DNA of 64,000 bases from Blautia sp. Marseille-P3201T (GTDB taxonomy: Bacteria > Bacillota > Clostridia > Lachnospirales > Lachnospiraceae). The notes beneath the pieces were generated by a model that was given only the letters and a program-made list of their open reading frames with translations, did not search any database and was not told the DNA's origin. Below, one piece after another: positions 8,122-17,323 of the stretch. The stretch spans positions 1 through 64,000 of the forward strand of contig NZ_LT635468.1 in NCBI RefSeq assembly GCF_900120295.1, given 5' to 3'. The number at the start of each line of letters is the position of its first letter. Position 1 is the stretch's first letter. The translations under genes and the position numbers were made by a program.

Positions 8122-9384
8122 ATGAAAGTTGTTTATCAAACCTGCTGTGGCGTCGATGTTCACAAATCTTTTCTCGTTGCCACAATCATTAAAACCATTT
8201 CCGGAGTAGAACCTTCTTACCAAAAGAAACGTTTCTCCACCTTCAACAATTCGATCCTGCAATTCAAAAATTGGCTGATTGAAAACCAATGTCGGGATGT
8301 CTGTATGGAATCTACCGGTAAATACTGGGTTCCTGTATTCAATCTCTTGGAAGACGATATCAACGTCACTATTGCCAACCCCAAATGGGTAAAAGCAGTC
8401 AAAGGTAACAAGGATGATACAAAAGATTCCAAATGGATTGGGGATTTGTTTCGATTAGGTCTGGTTCCTGGGAGCTATATCCCTTGTAAACCAATCCGTA
8501 TCTTGCGTGAATTCACAAGATATCGTTACAAGTTGACTTCCTGCCGTACCAGCGAAAAGAACAGATATCAGAATGCGCTTACTGTCTGTAATGTCGCATT
8601 AGATTCGGTTGTTTCCGATATCTTTGGGAAATCAGCTACATCTGTTATTGACTACCTGATTGAACGATCCGACAATTCCATCAACCACGAAGAAATAGCT
8701 TCCAGACTTCTCCGTTCCCTAAAGAAAAAGTCTGACAGTGTCATTGAATCCATCGAAGGGTATCAGATGACCGATTCCCAAAAATACCGTATGCGCCTCG
8801 TCCGCGCACATCTGGATTATATCACATCTACAATCAATGATATAGACACTATGCTTGATTCTTTGATTGCCCCTTATGAAAATGCTGTCCAGTTACTGTG
8901 TACCATTCCGGGTGTTGACCGTAACAGTGCAATTACTGTTATCTCCGAGATTGGTACCGATATGACTCCGTTTTCTAATTCCAAACGCCTCTGTTGTTGG
9001 GCAGGACTGACTCCCGGCAACAATGAATCTGCTGGTAAGAAGAAATCTGTCAGGATAACACGTGCCGGTGTCTACCTCAAACCTGCATTGGTGCAAGTCG
9101 CTCATGCAGCCGTGAAATCCGACAAGTCTCCTTACTATAAACAGAAATATGAACGTATTATGAAGCGCCGTGGTAAAAAACGAGCCATTATTGCCATCGC
9201 CCGGATGATTCTCACTGCTATCTATCAGATGCTGTCCACTGGTGAAGCGTGGAATCCGACCGATTTATACAAGATTGATATACCTGAACCTTTGAAAGAA
9301 AAGCAAAAGGAAAAGGCTATCAAACAGGCTAAGAAACTGCTCATCAGAGAAGGAATTCTTTCCGAATCACAATTAGCTTCCTAG
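8122..9384 (+). CDS. IS110-family transposase (DEDD recombinase)
   Basis: 420 residues. The N-terminal RuvC-like DEDD domain shows CCGVDVHKSF (first Asp at residue 12), VCMESTGKYW and DTKDSKWIGDLFR. A coiled-coil-like middle follows. The C-terminal Transposase_20 domain contains CTIPGVDRNSAITVISEIG and CCWAGLTPGNNESAGKKKS with the conserved Ser, then RGKKRAIIAIARMIL. I chose the ATG at 8122 with GAAAGGAG eight bases upstream. The frame is intact and full length, so the element may be active. Confidence 0.95.
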   Translation: MKVVYQTCCGVDVHKSFLVATIIKTISGVEPSYQKKRFSTFNNSILQFKNWLIENQCRDVCMESTGKYWVPVFNLLEDDINVTIANPKWVKAVKGNKDDTKDSKWIGDLFRLGLVPGSYIPCKPIRILREFTRYRYKLTSCRTSEKNRYQNALTVCNVALDSVVSDIFGKSATSVIDYLIERSDNSINHEEIASRLLRSLKKKSDSVIESIEGYQMTDSQKYRMRLVRAHLDYITSTINDIDTMLDSLIAPYENAVQLLCTIPGVDRNSAITVISEIGTDMTPFSNSKRLCCWAGLTPGNNESAGKKKSVRITRAGVYLKPALVQVAHAAVKSDKSPYYKQKYERIMKRRGKKRAIIAIARMILTAIYQMLSTGEAWNPTDLYKIDIPEPLKEKQKEKAIKQAKKLLIREGILSESQLAS

Positions 9385-9678
9385 CTTTTCAAAATAATAA
9401 TTTTTCAAAGGCTGCCATAAGACAGCTTATTAAAGTACGCCATTTGTTGGCTGTCCTCTACTTTCTTTCACAGTAAATACCTCCATACTGTGCCCCACAG
9501 GCAGGTTTCTTTGATATTTACAGTTTACTCTTTACTTGCAGGTTATGCAAGAGAGCCTTTTATTATAAACATTTTTATTTATTAATAATTTTCATTTTTA
9601 TTAACACTATAATACCAAAATCTTCTTGTTTTTATGTGATTAAAGAAATATTATTATTAATAATTTTTGTACTTCTAT

Positions 9679-10773
9679 TTAATTATTTTTCTTTTTCGCC
9701 TTAGCGTAGGAAGTAGTCTTACGCACAATCAGCTTTGGCTCATACTCTATATGATACGTACTTACCGGTGTCATTTCCTGAAACAACTGATTATCCGTTT
9801 CAATCTTCTTCATAATAATTTCGCAGGCATCTCTGCCCTTTAAAGGGACAAAGTGTTCGATAGTAGTCAAAGCCATAGGCATCATGCGGGAAAAAATAAT
9901 ATTGTCACATCCTATTACAGATACATCTCCGGGAACTCTATACTTTTCCTCATGTAAAGCATCCATAATGCCAAAAGCAATCATATCATTCAGCCCGGCA
10001 ATGGCTGTTACATCCTGAGTTTCCTTTAAAAGCTCTTTTGTTAAATTATAGCCAATACGATACTCAGAGTCCACGCTTGGTAAAACTTCATCCCAATGGT
10101 CATCTGCCGCTTTTATAGTTACAAACTGAGACAGTCCTTCCTTTTCAAACTCTTTTACAAATCCTTCTACTCTGCGAAAACGCTGAGCCTGACGTTTCGT
10201 AAGCGGTGGGGCAATAAATGCCACCTTCTGATGTCCCAAATCTAATAAATGCCTTGCCATAAGACTTCCGATTTTCGTATTATCCTGGTTAATCGCATCT
10301 ACTTTCACCTTATCCCGATTACTGATAACCACTAAAGGAATTTTTTCCGCAAGCTCTTCCACCTGCTCCATAAACTGATTGCTGGGATTACAAGTGTAGA
10401 TAATTCCTGCCGGAGATACACTGTGCATCATTTTCAAATATTGTTCCTCCAGTTTCAGTTCTCTTTGAGTATTGCACACAAAAACGCCATAACCATTTTC
10501 TTTTGCAACAGTTTCAATTCCCTGAAGCAGCATAACATAATAAGGATTTGTAAGAGTTGGGCAAAACACCACCAAAAGCCTGCTGTCTTTCACATTCTTT
10601 CTCTGTCGTCTTTTAGGAATTGTATACCCCAGCTCAGCTGCAGCCCGCTCTACCTTTTCTATAGTTTCTTTTGAAAAAGATACATTGTATTTCTTATTCA
10701 GCACCATAGAAACTGTTGCCTGAGAAACTCCTGCTGCTTTCGCAATATCTGTTGATGTAACTTTTTTTCTCAT
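9679..10773 (-). CDS. LacI family transcriptional regulator
   Basis: 364 residues: an N-terminal LacI helix-turn-helix ([20 protein letters not shown], hinge near residue 50) and a periplasmic-binding-protein-like sensor domain ([62 protein letters not shown]). It should bind a sugar-like effector and repress or activate carbon-metabolism genes; the target is unknown, though the transaldolase/transketolase genes beyond the IS are candidates. Its ATG overlaps the recR stop (ATGA), so it is translationally coupled to recR. Confidence 0.9.
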   Translation of the reverse strand: MRKKVTSTDIAKAAGVSQATVSMVLNKKYNVSFSKETIEKVERAAAELGYTIPKRRQRKNVKDSRLLVVFCPTLTNPYYVMLLQGIETVAKENGYGVFVCNTQRELKLEEQYLKMMHSVSPAGIIYTCNPSNQFMEQVEELAEKIPLVVISNRDKVKVDAINQDNTKIGSLMARHLLDLGHQKVAFIAPPLTKRQAQRFRRVEGFVKEFEKEGLSQFVTIKAADDHWDEVLPSVDSEYRIGYNLTKELLKETQDVTAIAGLNDMIAFGIMDALHEEKYRVPGDVSVIGCDNIIFSRMMPMALTTIEHFVPLKGRDACEIIMKKIETDNQLFQEMTPVSTYHIEYEPKLIVRKTTSYAKAKKKNN

Positions 10774-11369
10774 AACTCTACTCTGCCCTCTAAGGCTCTT
10801 AAAAGTGTCACTTCATCAATATATTCCAAATCTCCTCCCACAGGAACTCCACTGGCAATTCGGCTGACTTTAATTCCCGTAGGCTTAATCAACTTACTGA
10901 TGTACATTGCAGTAGTTTCCCCTTCCAGGCTGGAATTTGTAGCAATAATCACTTCTTCTATATCATTTTGTGATATTCTTTGCATTAACTCTTTTAATTT
11001 AATATCATCCGGTCCTATTCCCAACATAGGAGAAATAGCTCCGTGAAGCACGTGATAAACACCGTCAAATTTCCCCGTTTTTTCATAAGCTGCCAAATCT
11101 CTTGTATTTTCTACCACCATAATTACATTGTGATTGCGTTTAGGATTATTACAAATCGGACATATTTCCTGATCTGTAAGAGTGTAACAACATTTACAGT
11201 ATTGTACATTTGCCTTTGCATTGGTAATTGCACCTGCCAGCTGTTCCACCTGCTCTTTCGGCATATTTAAAACGTGGAACGCCAGGCGTTGTGCAGATTT
11301 TGCACCAATGCCCGGCAGTCTTGAAAATTCTTCTATGAGTTTATTAATGTGGCTGCTGTAATATTCCAT
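10770..11369 (-). CDS. recR: Recombination mediator RecR
   Basis: 199 residues, full length. The N-terminal helix-hairpin-helix reads [15 protein letters not shown], a Cys4 zinc site is seen in CKCC...CPIC (about residues 57-72), and the Toprim domain begins [12 protein letters not shown]. It loads RecA at gaps with RecF/RecO. It follows ybaB with a 1-base overlap and is part of the conserved dnaX-ybaB-recR cluster. Confidence 0.97.
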   Translation of the reverse strand: MEYYSSHINKLIEEFSRLPGIGAKSAQRLAFHVLNMPKEQVEQLAGAITNAKANVQYCKCCYTLTDQEICPICNNPKRNHNVIMVVENTRDLAAYEKTGKFDGVYHVLHGAISPMLGIGPDDIKLKELMQRISQNDIEEVIIATNSSLEGETTAMYISKLIKPTGIKVSRIASGVPVGGDLEYIDEVTLLRALEGRVEL

Positions 11370-11725
11370 TAGAACGGGAAGCCTCCGCCCATACCGCCAA
11401 ATCCACCTGTTAATTTTGACATAACAGCGGCTGACTCTTCTTCCATTTTACGAAGTGCTTCATTTGTTGCAGCTACAATTAAATCTTCCAGCATTTCTAT
11501 ATCATCCGGATCAACTACTTCTTCTGCCAACTTCACTTTTAAAACTTCTTTTTTACCGGAAACAGTAACTTCTACTGCTCCACCACCTGCTGCTGCCGTA
11601 AATTCTTTTTCTTCTAAAGCTTTCTGATTTTCTTCCATCTGACGCTGCATTTTCTGCGCCTGTTTCATTAAATTGTTCATGTTTCCCGGCATCATGCCAC
11701 CTGGAAATCCTCCTCTTTTTGCCAT
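11369..11725 (-). CDS. ybaB: YbaB/EbfC nucleoid-associated protein
   Basis: 118 residues with the Gly/Met-rich N-terminus, the [20 protein letters not shown] helix, the [11 protein letters not shown] strand and [18 protein letters not shown]. It is a small dimeric DNA-binding protein co-occurring with dnaX and recR across bacteria. It ends in a Gly/Phe-rich tail ([12 protein letters not shown]). It lies 12 bases after dnaX in the same operon. Confidence 0.95.
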   Translation of the reverse strand: MAKRGGFPGGMMPGNMNNLMKQAQKMQRQMEENQKALEEKEFTAAAGGGAVEVTVSGKKEVLKVKLAEEVVDPDDIEMLEDLIVAATNEALRKMEEESAAVMSKLTGGFGGMGGGFPF

Positions 11726-11737
11726 AATAATTTCCTC

Positions 11738-13357
11738 CTATTCTTCTTCCATATTTTCTACTGTAATTTCCATATTAATGTTTTTATGAATTAAATCATC
11801 TACGGAAATCTCCGCCAGCCCACTGTTTTTGTGAGCAGTTTCGCTGTTTTTCAGTATCATTTTTATTTCGACTTCTTTTCCGATTTTCTTTCTCACTGCA
11901 TTTTTCAGCATTTCCAGATTTTCGGGATTGTCAATGCAGGTCTGAGCCAGAAAGTTTTGAAACTCCACATAAAGTATTGGCTCTCCTGTATTTCCATCAT
12001 ATTTGGGTACAGAGTCTAACAGCATCTGCTGCAAAAGTCCCTTTGTATCACGGATAATGGAATTCCAGTTCTTTTTTATATACTGCAAATCCTCCGGTGC
12101 AGCCTTCTCCGGCTTTACTATTTCTTCTTCCGGGATTTGTTCCTGTACATTTTCTGTCCTTGTCTGCCCATAGTTTTCAGCCGGTACACTTTGCACCATC
12201 ACACCGTTTTTCAGTTTTTCTTCCAAAACCCGAACCCTGTCGTAAAGAGAGTCTAAATTCATCTCCATAACCGGCTGGCAAAGCTTAATCAATGCAATTT
12301 CTACCAGCACTCTTTTTTGAGAAGCATACTTTATCTGATTAGAAAGCTCCGAAAAAATGCGAATATAGCGCATAAGCGTTTCCGCATCCACCATACTGCT
12401 TTCTTCTTTCATTCTCTCCAGATTTTCCGCAGATGCATCTACCGCCTCCTCCGGATGCTCTGAAGTAGAAATCAAAAGCAGATTTCGAAGATACCAGATA
12501 AAATCTGTAACAAACTGTCCCAGCTCTCTTCCCTGAATAATAATGTCATCTAAGGTTTTAATCGTACCTGCTGTATCCTGCTGCAAAATCCGACGAAACA
12601 GACGGCTGAATACCTCTGTATCTACTGCGCCCAAATTTTCTAAAACCTTTTCATACGTCAGTTTTTCTCCCAGATAGAAAGCAATACACTGATCCAAAAG
12701 GGAAAGAGCATCTCGCATAGAACCATCCGCAGCTTTGGCAATATAACGAATTGCCTTTTCTTCAACATCATTTCCCTCTTTGTCCATCAGCTCCTGCAGA
12801 CGTGCTGCAATGGTTTCAGCTGTAATTCTCCTGAAATCATACCGCTGACAACGGGACAAAATAGTAATTGGAATTTTATGTGCTTCCGTAGTTGCCAGAA
12901 TAAAAATAACATAAGACGGCGGTTCTTCCAAGGTCTTTAAAAGTGCGTTAAAAGCTCCTGTTGAGAGCATGTGTACCTCGTCAATAATATAGACCTTATA
13001 TTTACCTGTTGTTGGACGATATGCTACCTCCTCGCGAATTTCACGAATATTATCCACACCATTATTGGATGCCGCATCAATTTCAATAACATTCATAGAT
13101 GTGCCTTCATTAATGGCTCTGCAGGTTTTACAGGTATTACAGGGGCTCCCGTCAACCGGATGTTCACAATTTACTGCTCTTGCCAGAATTTTAGCAATGG
13201 TTGTTTTACCTGTACCTCTCGTACCGCAGAAAAGATATGCATGCCCGATTCTATCAGCTTTTATCTGATTTTTTAATGTAGTTACAATATGTTCCTGCCC
13301 CTTTACATCTTCAAATTCCTGAGGACGGAACTTACGATAAAGAGCTGTATAGCCCAT
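11738..13357 (-). CDS. dnaX: DNA polymerase III subunit gamma/tau
   Basis: 539 residues. The clamp-loader ATPase has Walker A GTRGTGKTTIAKI (about residue 45), a Cys4 zinc module (CEHPVDGSPCNTCKTC), Walker B IIDEVHMLS and the SRC arginine-finger region in ILSRCQRYDFRR. Domain III follows, then an acidic tau extension. I saw no obvious programmed frameshift site, though I did not search exhaustively. AAGGAG precedes the ATG. It heads the dnaX-ybaB-recR-lacI operon and is divergent from the SRP RNA gene. Confidence 0.97.
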   Translation of the reverse strand: MGYTALYRKFRPQEFEDVKGQEHIVTTLKNQIKADRIGHAYLFCGTRGTGKTTIAKILARAVNCEHPVDGSPCNTCKTCRAINEGTSMNVIEIDAASNNGVDNIREIREEVAYRPTTGKYKVYIIDEVHMLSTGAFNALLKTLEEPPSYVIFILATTEAHKIPITILSRCQRYDFRRITAETIAARLQELMDKEGNDVEEKAIRYIAKAADGSMRDALSLLDQCIAFYLGEKLTYEKVLENLGAVDTEVFSRLFRRILQQDTAGTIKTLDDIIIQGRELGQFVTDFIWYLRNLLLISTSEHPEEAVDASAENLERMKEESSMVDAETLMRYIRIFSELSNQIKYASQKRVLVEIALIKLCQPVMEMNLDSLYDRVRVLEEKLKNGVMVQSVPAENYGQTRTENVQEQIPEEEIVKPEKAAPEDLQYIKKNWNSIIRDTKGLLQQMLLDSVPKYDGNTGEPILYVEFQNFLAQTCIDNPENLEMLKNAVRKKIGKEVEIKMILKNSETAHKNSGLAEISVDDLIHKNINMEITVENMEEE

Positions 13358-13449
13358 GTGAATTCTCCTTTTTCTTTTAATATACCTTCTCTGTGATAAA
13401 GAAGGCTTTTTCTATTATATAATATTTTATATTGCCTCACAACTTATAT

Positions 13450-13478
13450 TTGACATTTTCTTAAAAAGCCGTTATACT
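13450..13478 (+). promoter_or_regulatory. SRP RNA promoter
   Basis: TTGACA (13450-13455), a 17-base spacer, TATACT (13473-13478). The predicted start about eight bases on coincides with the 5' end of the SRP RNA. Confidence 0.85.
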
Positions 13479-13486
13479 GTTAACAT

Positions 13487-13748
13487 CGTGCAGCCGGGGA
13501 GATAGCGGTGCCCTGTACCTGCAATCCGCTAAAGCAGGGGTGATGCCAATCTGAGGGACTTCTTTTTGTGAAGCTGCCCTTTATAAGTGGCGTTGACGTT
13601 TGGGTCTTACGCAACAGAAATCTGTGAACCGTGTCAGGACAGGAATGTAGCAGCACTAAGCAGAACCTTCTGTGTGCCGTGAGGGTGCCTGGGCCGAGTT
13701 AACTGTAGAGGTAACGTTCATGAAAAAGTTTCGATGGGCGGCGCACGA
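13487..13748 (+). ncRNA. ffs: Signal recognition particle RNA, large bacterial type
   Basis: About 262 nt. The conserved SRP54-binding domain is visible: GTGTCAGGACAGGAATGTAG followed by CAGCACTAAGCAG. The 5' end CGTGCAGCC pairs with the 3' GGCGGCGCACG to close the long rod. The length implies the Alu-domain-containing form found in Bacillus and Clostridia. It lies next to dnaX, as in B. subtilis, but on the opposite strand to dnaX here. Confidence 0.93.
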
Positions 13749-13845
13749 TAAAAAATAAGCAATCTCTTATCTATTCTTTTTATATCCGCCGAATATCCGG
13801 CATCTTTTTCGCATAAACATAGAAAAAAACAATGGTGACTTTCCC

Positions 13846-14469
13846 ATGAATGATTTGCTGGTAGAAATTTTGAACACTTATGGCTATCTGGGCATTGCCT
13901 TTCTCATTATGATTGAAAACGTTTTTCCCCCTATTCCCTCTGAAGTTATCCTTACTTTCAGTGGCTTTATGACTACTTTCACCCAAATGAATTTACCCGG
14001 AGTCGTTGCTTCTGCTACTGTTGGAAGTCTTGCCGGCGCTATCCTCCTCTATGAGCTTGGAAGCATCCTTTCCATGGAAAAAATAAAGTCTCTGGTAAAT
14101 GGGCCTGTTGGAAAGGCTCTCCATCTGAATATTTCTGATATAGAAAAATCCATAAACTGGTTTGACAGCAAAGGAAACTATACTGTATTTCTATGTCGTT
14201 TTATCCCAATTGTGCGAAGTCTCATCTCCATTCCTGCCGGTATCGCACAAATGAACTTAGGGCCTTTTTTTCTTATGACAACCCTGGGCAGCCTGATTTG
14301 GAATTTTATCCTTATTTTTCTGGGCGCTGCTGCCGGTTCTTCCTGGCAAAAAGCAGCACAATATTTTCGTAATTATTCTCAGGCCGCCAAACTTGTCCTT
14401 ATTTTATTTTCTATAACAGGTCTTCTCCTTTTCCTGGGTCATCAACTTAAAAAGAAGACTTCAACCTAA
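13846..14469 (+). CDS. DedA family membrane protein
   Basis: 207 residues of the DedA/VTT family, several members of which transport or flip undecaprenyl phosphate or phospholipids. Diagnostic pieces are MIENVFPPIPSEVILTFSGF near residue 22, a Gly-rich helix with SLAGAILLYELGS, and FLCRFIPIVRSLISIPAGIAQM near 115 (conserved Arg and Pro). About five hydrophobic segments. Shine-Dalgarno GGTGA is modest. The 3' end overlaps the convergent methyltransferase gene by 23 bases. Confidence 0.9.
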   Translation: MNDLLVEILNTYGYLGIAFLIMIENVFPPIPSEVILTFSGFMTTFTQMNLPGVVASATVGSLAGAILLYELGSILSMEKIKSLVNGPVGKALHLNISDIEKSINWFDSKGNYTVFLCRFIPIVRSLISIPAGIAQMNLGPFFLMTTLGSLIWNFILIFLGAAAGSSWQKAAQYFRNYSQAAKLVLILFSITGLLLFLGHQLKKKTST

Positions 14470-15310
14470 CAAGCTGCTCAATATAGTCGGGAGTTGTTCC
14501 GCAGCAGCCTCCCACAAGGTTTGCCCCGGCATCTATAAGGCGTTTTATATGACAGGAAAATTCCTCTGCCCCCATAGAATATACTGGGTTTCCTGTATGA
14601 TCAATCACCGGATTTCCTGCATTTGGTTTTACAATTAAGGGAATTTCTATTCTTTTTCTTATATTCTCTACTACGCTCAAAAGCTGGTCCGGTCCTGTGG
14701 AACAATTAATGCCCACTGCATCTGCTCCCATTTCCTCTAAAAGTTCTACTGAGTCGTAAATGTTTCCGCCAAAAAACAGACTTCCATCTGACTCTACTGT
14801 TAAAGTGCACATAACCGGTAAATTGCACAACTCTCTGGCTGCGTCTAAAACCGCCATGGGTTCTGTGACCCCCAACATAGTTTCTGCCACCAGCAGATCA
14901 ACTCCTGCCTCTAACTGTGCTGAAATCTGTTCTCTATATGCATCCAGCAACATTTCGTATTCTGCATCCTGTCTGCCTGTAGTAGTCAAATCCCCTGCTA
15001 CCATGCAGTCAGTTCCCACTGCGCTGCGGGAAATCTGAACAAGTTGTTTATTTAAACTTTCCACCTGATTTTCCAAACCATGATTGGCAAGACTGATTTT
15101 ATTAGCTGAAAAAGTAGGCGCATAGACAATCTGACTGCCTGCCTGCTGATATGCCTGCTGAAGCTTTATAAGCGGTTCCGGGTTTTCGCAAATCCACTGT
15201 TCTGTACAAATTCCTCTTGGCATACCTGCCTTCATCAGATTTGAACCGGTTGCTCCGTCCAAGATAACAATTTCCCTGCTCGTCAATTCTCTGAATTCTT
15301 CTTTTGTCAT
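14447..15310 (-). CDS. Homocysteine S-methyltransferase family protein
   Basis: 287 residues matching the zinc-dependent methyltransferase module of MetH/MmuM/BHMT. It has ILDGATGSNLMKAGMP, TFSANKISLANHG, VGINCSTGP (first zinc Cys) and the C-terminal GGCCGTTPDYI (the Cys pair that completes the zinc site). It would transfer a methyl group to homocysteine to make methionine; the methyl donor is unknown because only this module is present. The start overlaps the tadA stop by four bases (ATGA). Confidence 0.88.
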   Translation of the reverse strand: MTKEEFRELTSREIVILDGATGSNLMKAGMPRGICTEQWICENPEPLIKLQQAYQQAGSQIVYAPTFSANKISLANHGLENQVESLNKQLVQISRSAVGTDCMVAGDLTTTGRQDAEYEMLLDAYREQISAQLEAGVDLLVAETMLGVTEPMAVLDAARELCNLPVMCTLTVESDGSLFFGGNIYDSVELLEEMGADAVGINCSTGPDQLLSVVENIRKRIEIPLIVKPNAGNPVIDHTGNPVYSMGAEEFSCHIKRLIDAGANLVGGCCGTTPDYIEQLVRLKSSF

Positions 15311-15801
15311 AATGCGTCCTCTCTTTCCTGCTCCTTTTTCTTTGCCTTCTCTTTCCGAAGTTCCTTGAAAAATCCACTAAGCATACTGCTGCACTCTTCT
15401 TCAAGAACCCCCCTTGTCACCTCTGCCTTGTGATTAAATCCATCCATCTCCAAAAGGTTTAGAACAGAACCTGCACAGCCTGCCTTGGGGTTCATGCTGC
15501 CAATCACTACTCTATCCACCCTCGCCTGTATAATTGCTCCTGCGCACATCTGGCATGGCTCTAAAGTTACATATAAAGTACATCCTTCCAAACGCCAGTC
15601 ACCCAGCTTTTTACTGGCCTTTCTGATTGCATTTATCTCTGCATGAGATACTGTATTCTTATCTGTATTTCGGCGATTATATCCTCTTGCAATAATTTTG
15701 CCTTCATATACAATCACGCATCCAATGGGAACTTCCCTTAAAGCATAGGCCTTCATTGCCTGCTTCTTGGCTTCCCTCATAAACTTTTCATCCTCTGTCA
15801 T
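15307..15801 (-). CDS. tadA: tRNA-specific adenosine deaminase TadA
   Basis: 164 residues. Zinc/catalytic motifs are HAEINAIRKASKKLG (H and catalytic E) and TLEPCQMCAGAI (Cys pair). It converts the wobble adenosine of tRNA-Arg(ACG) to inosine and is usually essential. It lies beside tRNA-Ser and close to SRP RNA and dnaX, which matches the arrangement in Bacillus. The C-terminus is Lys/Glu-rich. Confidence 0.95.
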   Translation of the reverse strand: MTEDEKFMREAKKQAMKAYALREVPIGCVIVYEGKIIARGYNRRNTDKNTVSHAEINAIRKASKKLGDWRLEGCTLYVTLEPCQMCAGAIIQARVDRVVIGSMNPKAGCAGSVLNLLEMDGFNHKAEVTRGVLEEECSSMLSGFFKELRKEKAKKKEQEREDAL

Positions 15802-15846
15802 CCCTGTCTCCTTCTGTTTCTTCTAACTCCGTTTTACATGAAAGAA

Positions 15847-15893
15847 AAAGAGGCTATCGCATGAAACAACAATCATAATGCAACAGCCCCTCC
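15847..15893 (-). terminator. Terminator of tRNA-Ser
   Basis: On the minus strand GGGGCTGTTGCAT pairs with ATGCGATAGCCTC and is followed by TTTTTC. The stem sequence resembles the ymaF/transketolase terminator at 5265-5306. Confidence 0.75.
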
Positions 15894-15898
15894 TGAAG

Positions 15899-15984
15899 CG
15901 GAGATAGTGGGATTCGAACCCACGTGCCCTTTCGGACAACCGCATTTCGAGTGCGGCTCGTTATAGCCACTTCGATATATCTCC
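15899..15984 (-). tRNA. tRNA-Ser (anticodon CGA)
   Basis: On the minus strand the 7-bp acceptor stem GGAGATA/TATCTCC closes, the anticodon stem CCGCA/TGCGG presents loop CTCGAAA with anticodon CGA (reads UCG), there is the long variable arm of class II tRNAs, and the T-loop is GTTCGAATC. The discriminator is G, as expected for Ser. CCA is not encoded. Confidence 0.95.
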
Positions 15985-15994
15985 AACGACCTAT

Positions 15995-16024
15995 ATTATA
16001 TAACTTTCCGTTCTTTATGGTCAA
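15995..16024 (-). promoter_or_regulatory. tRNA-Ser promoter
   Basis: On the minus strand TTGACC (16024-16019), 18 bases, TATAAT (16000-15995), ending ten bases before the mature tRNA 5' end. Confidence 0.7.
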
Positions 16025-16051
16025 GTAAAATTAACATTTCAAACAGGAAAA

Positions 16052-16091
16052 CAGCTTGCCCGATAAAGAATATCCTCTGTCAGGCAAGCTG
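16052..16091 (-). terminator. Terminator of the DUF6128 gene
   Basis: Perfect 9-bp stem CAGCTTGCC/GGCAAGCTG with a 22-base loop, followed on the minus strand by a short T-run. Confidence 0.75.
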
Positions 16092-16109
16092 CCGCTCTTG
16101 TATCTCTGT

Positions 16110-16952
16110 CTATTTTGTATTAACCACACGATACCAATATCCCTGAAGTTTCCCATCAGGCTGCCTTTCTCCTGTTTCTTTAAAATATGGAAATCCCAAC
16201 ATCCCTGCCATTAAAGCTTCCTGTCTTTCATAAACACCAGGTACACCCAAAATATGTTTATTATCTTCTTGTCTTATTCCCAGCAGTAAATGCCCGTATT
16301 GAGAAAAACCATGACGCAAAAACTGATTATTTAAAAGACCTCTGTCCTGACTTGCCAAAAGCTGATCATCCATCGGTGTAATCCTCTTACATTCTAATAC
16401 GCTGCCGTCTGGAAAAGGCATAAATTCCTCTGTTTCTGTTATTTCTGCCTCGGGCACAGGCGGAACAGGTTCTGTCTTCACCTCTAAACTCTTTTCCATT
16501 ATTATAGGAGGTTCTACCGCTTCCTCCTCTTGTTTTTCTTCAATTGGTACATCTGTTTCTTCCGGAAAATGAATAGCATCCAGTTGAATGGGCTGGTCAT
16601 CCCAGCCGCTTCCATAGGTTTCACCTGACTGTCCTAAAATCACCAGCCCCTTTATATCTCCGAACCCATAAGAACTATCGCCTATGTTAATCTGCGGTAT
16701 TTCCAACGTAAACTGTACATTGCTGCCTGCCAGATCACATTCTCCCAACAAAATCGCAGTACACTCTTCCTTTTCCCGCACATAACCATAAATACGGGCA
16801 GGTGCACTTTCCTGACTGCAAATTCCTGTGAGTTTATAGTCCATTCTGCAAATTCCGTCTTTTGCTTCTACACGGATGAACCCCTTTCCATTTCCTTTTT
16901 TCCCGTATGTATATTCATACACGTATGCAATAAATCTACAATATCCTGTCAT
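16110..16952 (-). CDS. DUF6128-like conserved protein
   Basis: 280 residues, no signal peptide or TM segment. The N-terminal ~110 residues are a beta-rich domain (RFIAYVYEYTYG, FIRVEAKDGICRM, YGYVREKEECTAILLGE). A Pro/Glu-rich linker follows (about 130-180). The C-terminal domain has LECKRITPMDDQLL, NNQFLRHGFSQYGHLLLGI and GVPGVYERQEALMAGMLGFP, which I recall from the DUF6128 family common in Lachnospiraceae. The function is unknown. It is a single-gene unit with its own terminator. Confidence 0.7.
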   Translation of the reverse strand: MTGYCRFIAYVYEYTYGKKGNGKGFIRVEAKDGICRMDYKLTGICSQESAPARIYGYVREKEECTAILLGECDLAGSNVQFTLEIPQINIGDSSYGFGDIKGLVILGQSGETYGSGWDDQPIQLDAIHFPEETDVPIEEKQEEEAVEPPIIMEKSLEVKTEPVPPVPEAEITETEEFMPFPDGSVLECKRITPMDDQLLASQDRGLLNNQFLRHGFSQYGHLLLGIRQEDNKHILGVPGVYERQEALMAGMLGFPYFKETGERQPDGKLQGYWYRVVNTK

Positions 16953-17032
16953 ATTTTCTCTTTTCCTTATCTTATCCCTAAAATATATGTATATAGATTT
17001 TATTTAGAACATTAAAATTTCTGTTTTTCCCA

Positions 17033-17061
17033 TTGACATTTATGCACATTGCATATATAAT
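17033..17061 (+). promoter_or_regulatory. tRNA-Pro promoter
   Basis: TTGACA (17033-17038), 17 bases, TATAAT (17056-17061): a consensus promoter 26 bases ahead of the tRNA. Confidence 0.85.
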
Positions 17062-17087
17062 ATTTTTCGTTGACAACAACTAAACAA

Positions 17088-17161
17088 CGAAGCGTGGCTC
17101 AGTTTGGTAGAGCGCTGCGTTCGGGACGCAGAGGTCGCGTGTTCGAATCACGTCGCTTCGA
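17088..17161 (+). tRNA. tRNA-Pro (anticodon CGG)
   Basis: Acceptor stem CGAAGCG/CGCTTCG, D-loop AGTTTGGTAGAGC, anticodon stem CTGCG/CGCAG with loop TTCGGGA (anticodon CGG, reads CCG), T-arm GTGTTCGAATCAC. CCA is not encoded; discriminator A at 17161. Confidence 0.95.
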
Positions 17162-17175
17162 CTACTTCTTTATAA

Positions 17176-17208
17176 AACACTGGATGTCTTAGGATTTCCG
17201 GTGTTTTT
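17176..17208 (+). terminator. tRNA-Pro terminator
   Basis: AACACTGGA pairs with TCCGGTGTT (one G-T pair) and is followed by TTTT. Confidence 0.8.
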
Positions 17209-17323
17209 GCAATTTGCACAAATATAATACCTTAGTCAAGTTTTATCTGGATTTCGTTTGCAATGCGCTATATAATAAAAGAGTTATAAATATTTGCATT
17301 ATCGCACATAGGAGAAATAGCGT

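Larger units (their letters stand above)
7863..9560 (+). mobile_element. IS110-family insertion sequence (boundaries approximate)
   Basis: A complete IS110-type transposase flanked by about 250 non-coding bases upstream and up to ~290 downstream, lying between lacI and the transaldolase gene and pointing against them. IS110 elements lack clear terminal inverted repeats, so the exact ends cannot be read from one copy; the limits given are a guess. The upstream non-coding part is where the bridge RNA of IS110-group elements is encoded. The AT-rich stretch from about 9540 to 9678 contains a repeated ATTAATAATTTT and is more likely host intergenic sequence. Confidence 0.75.
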
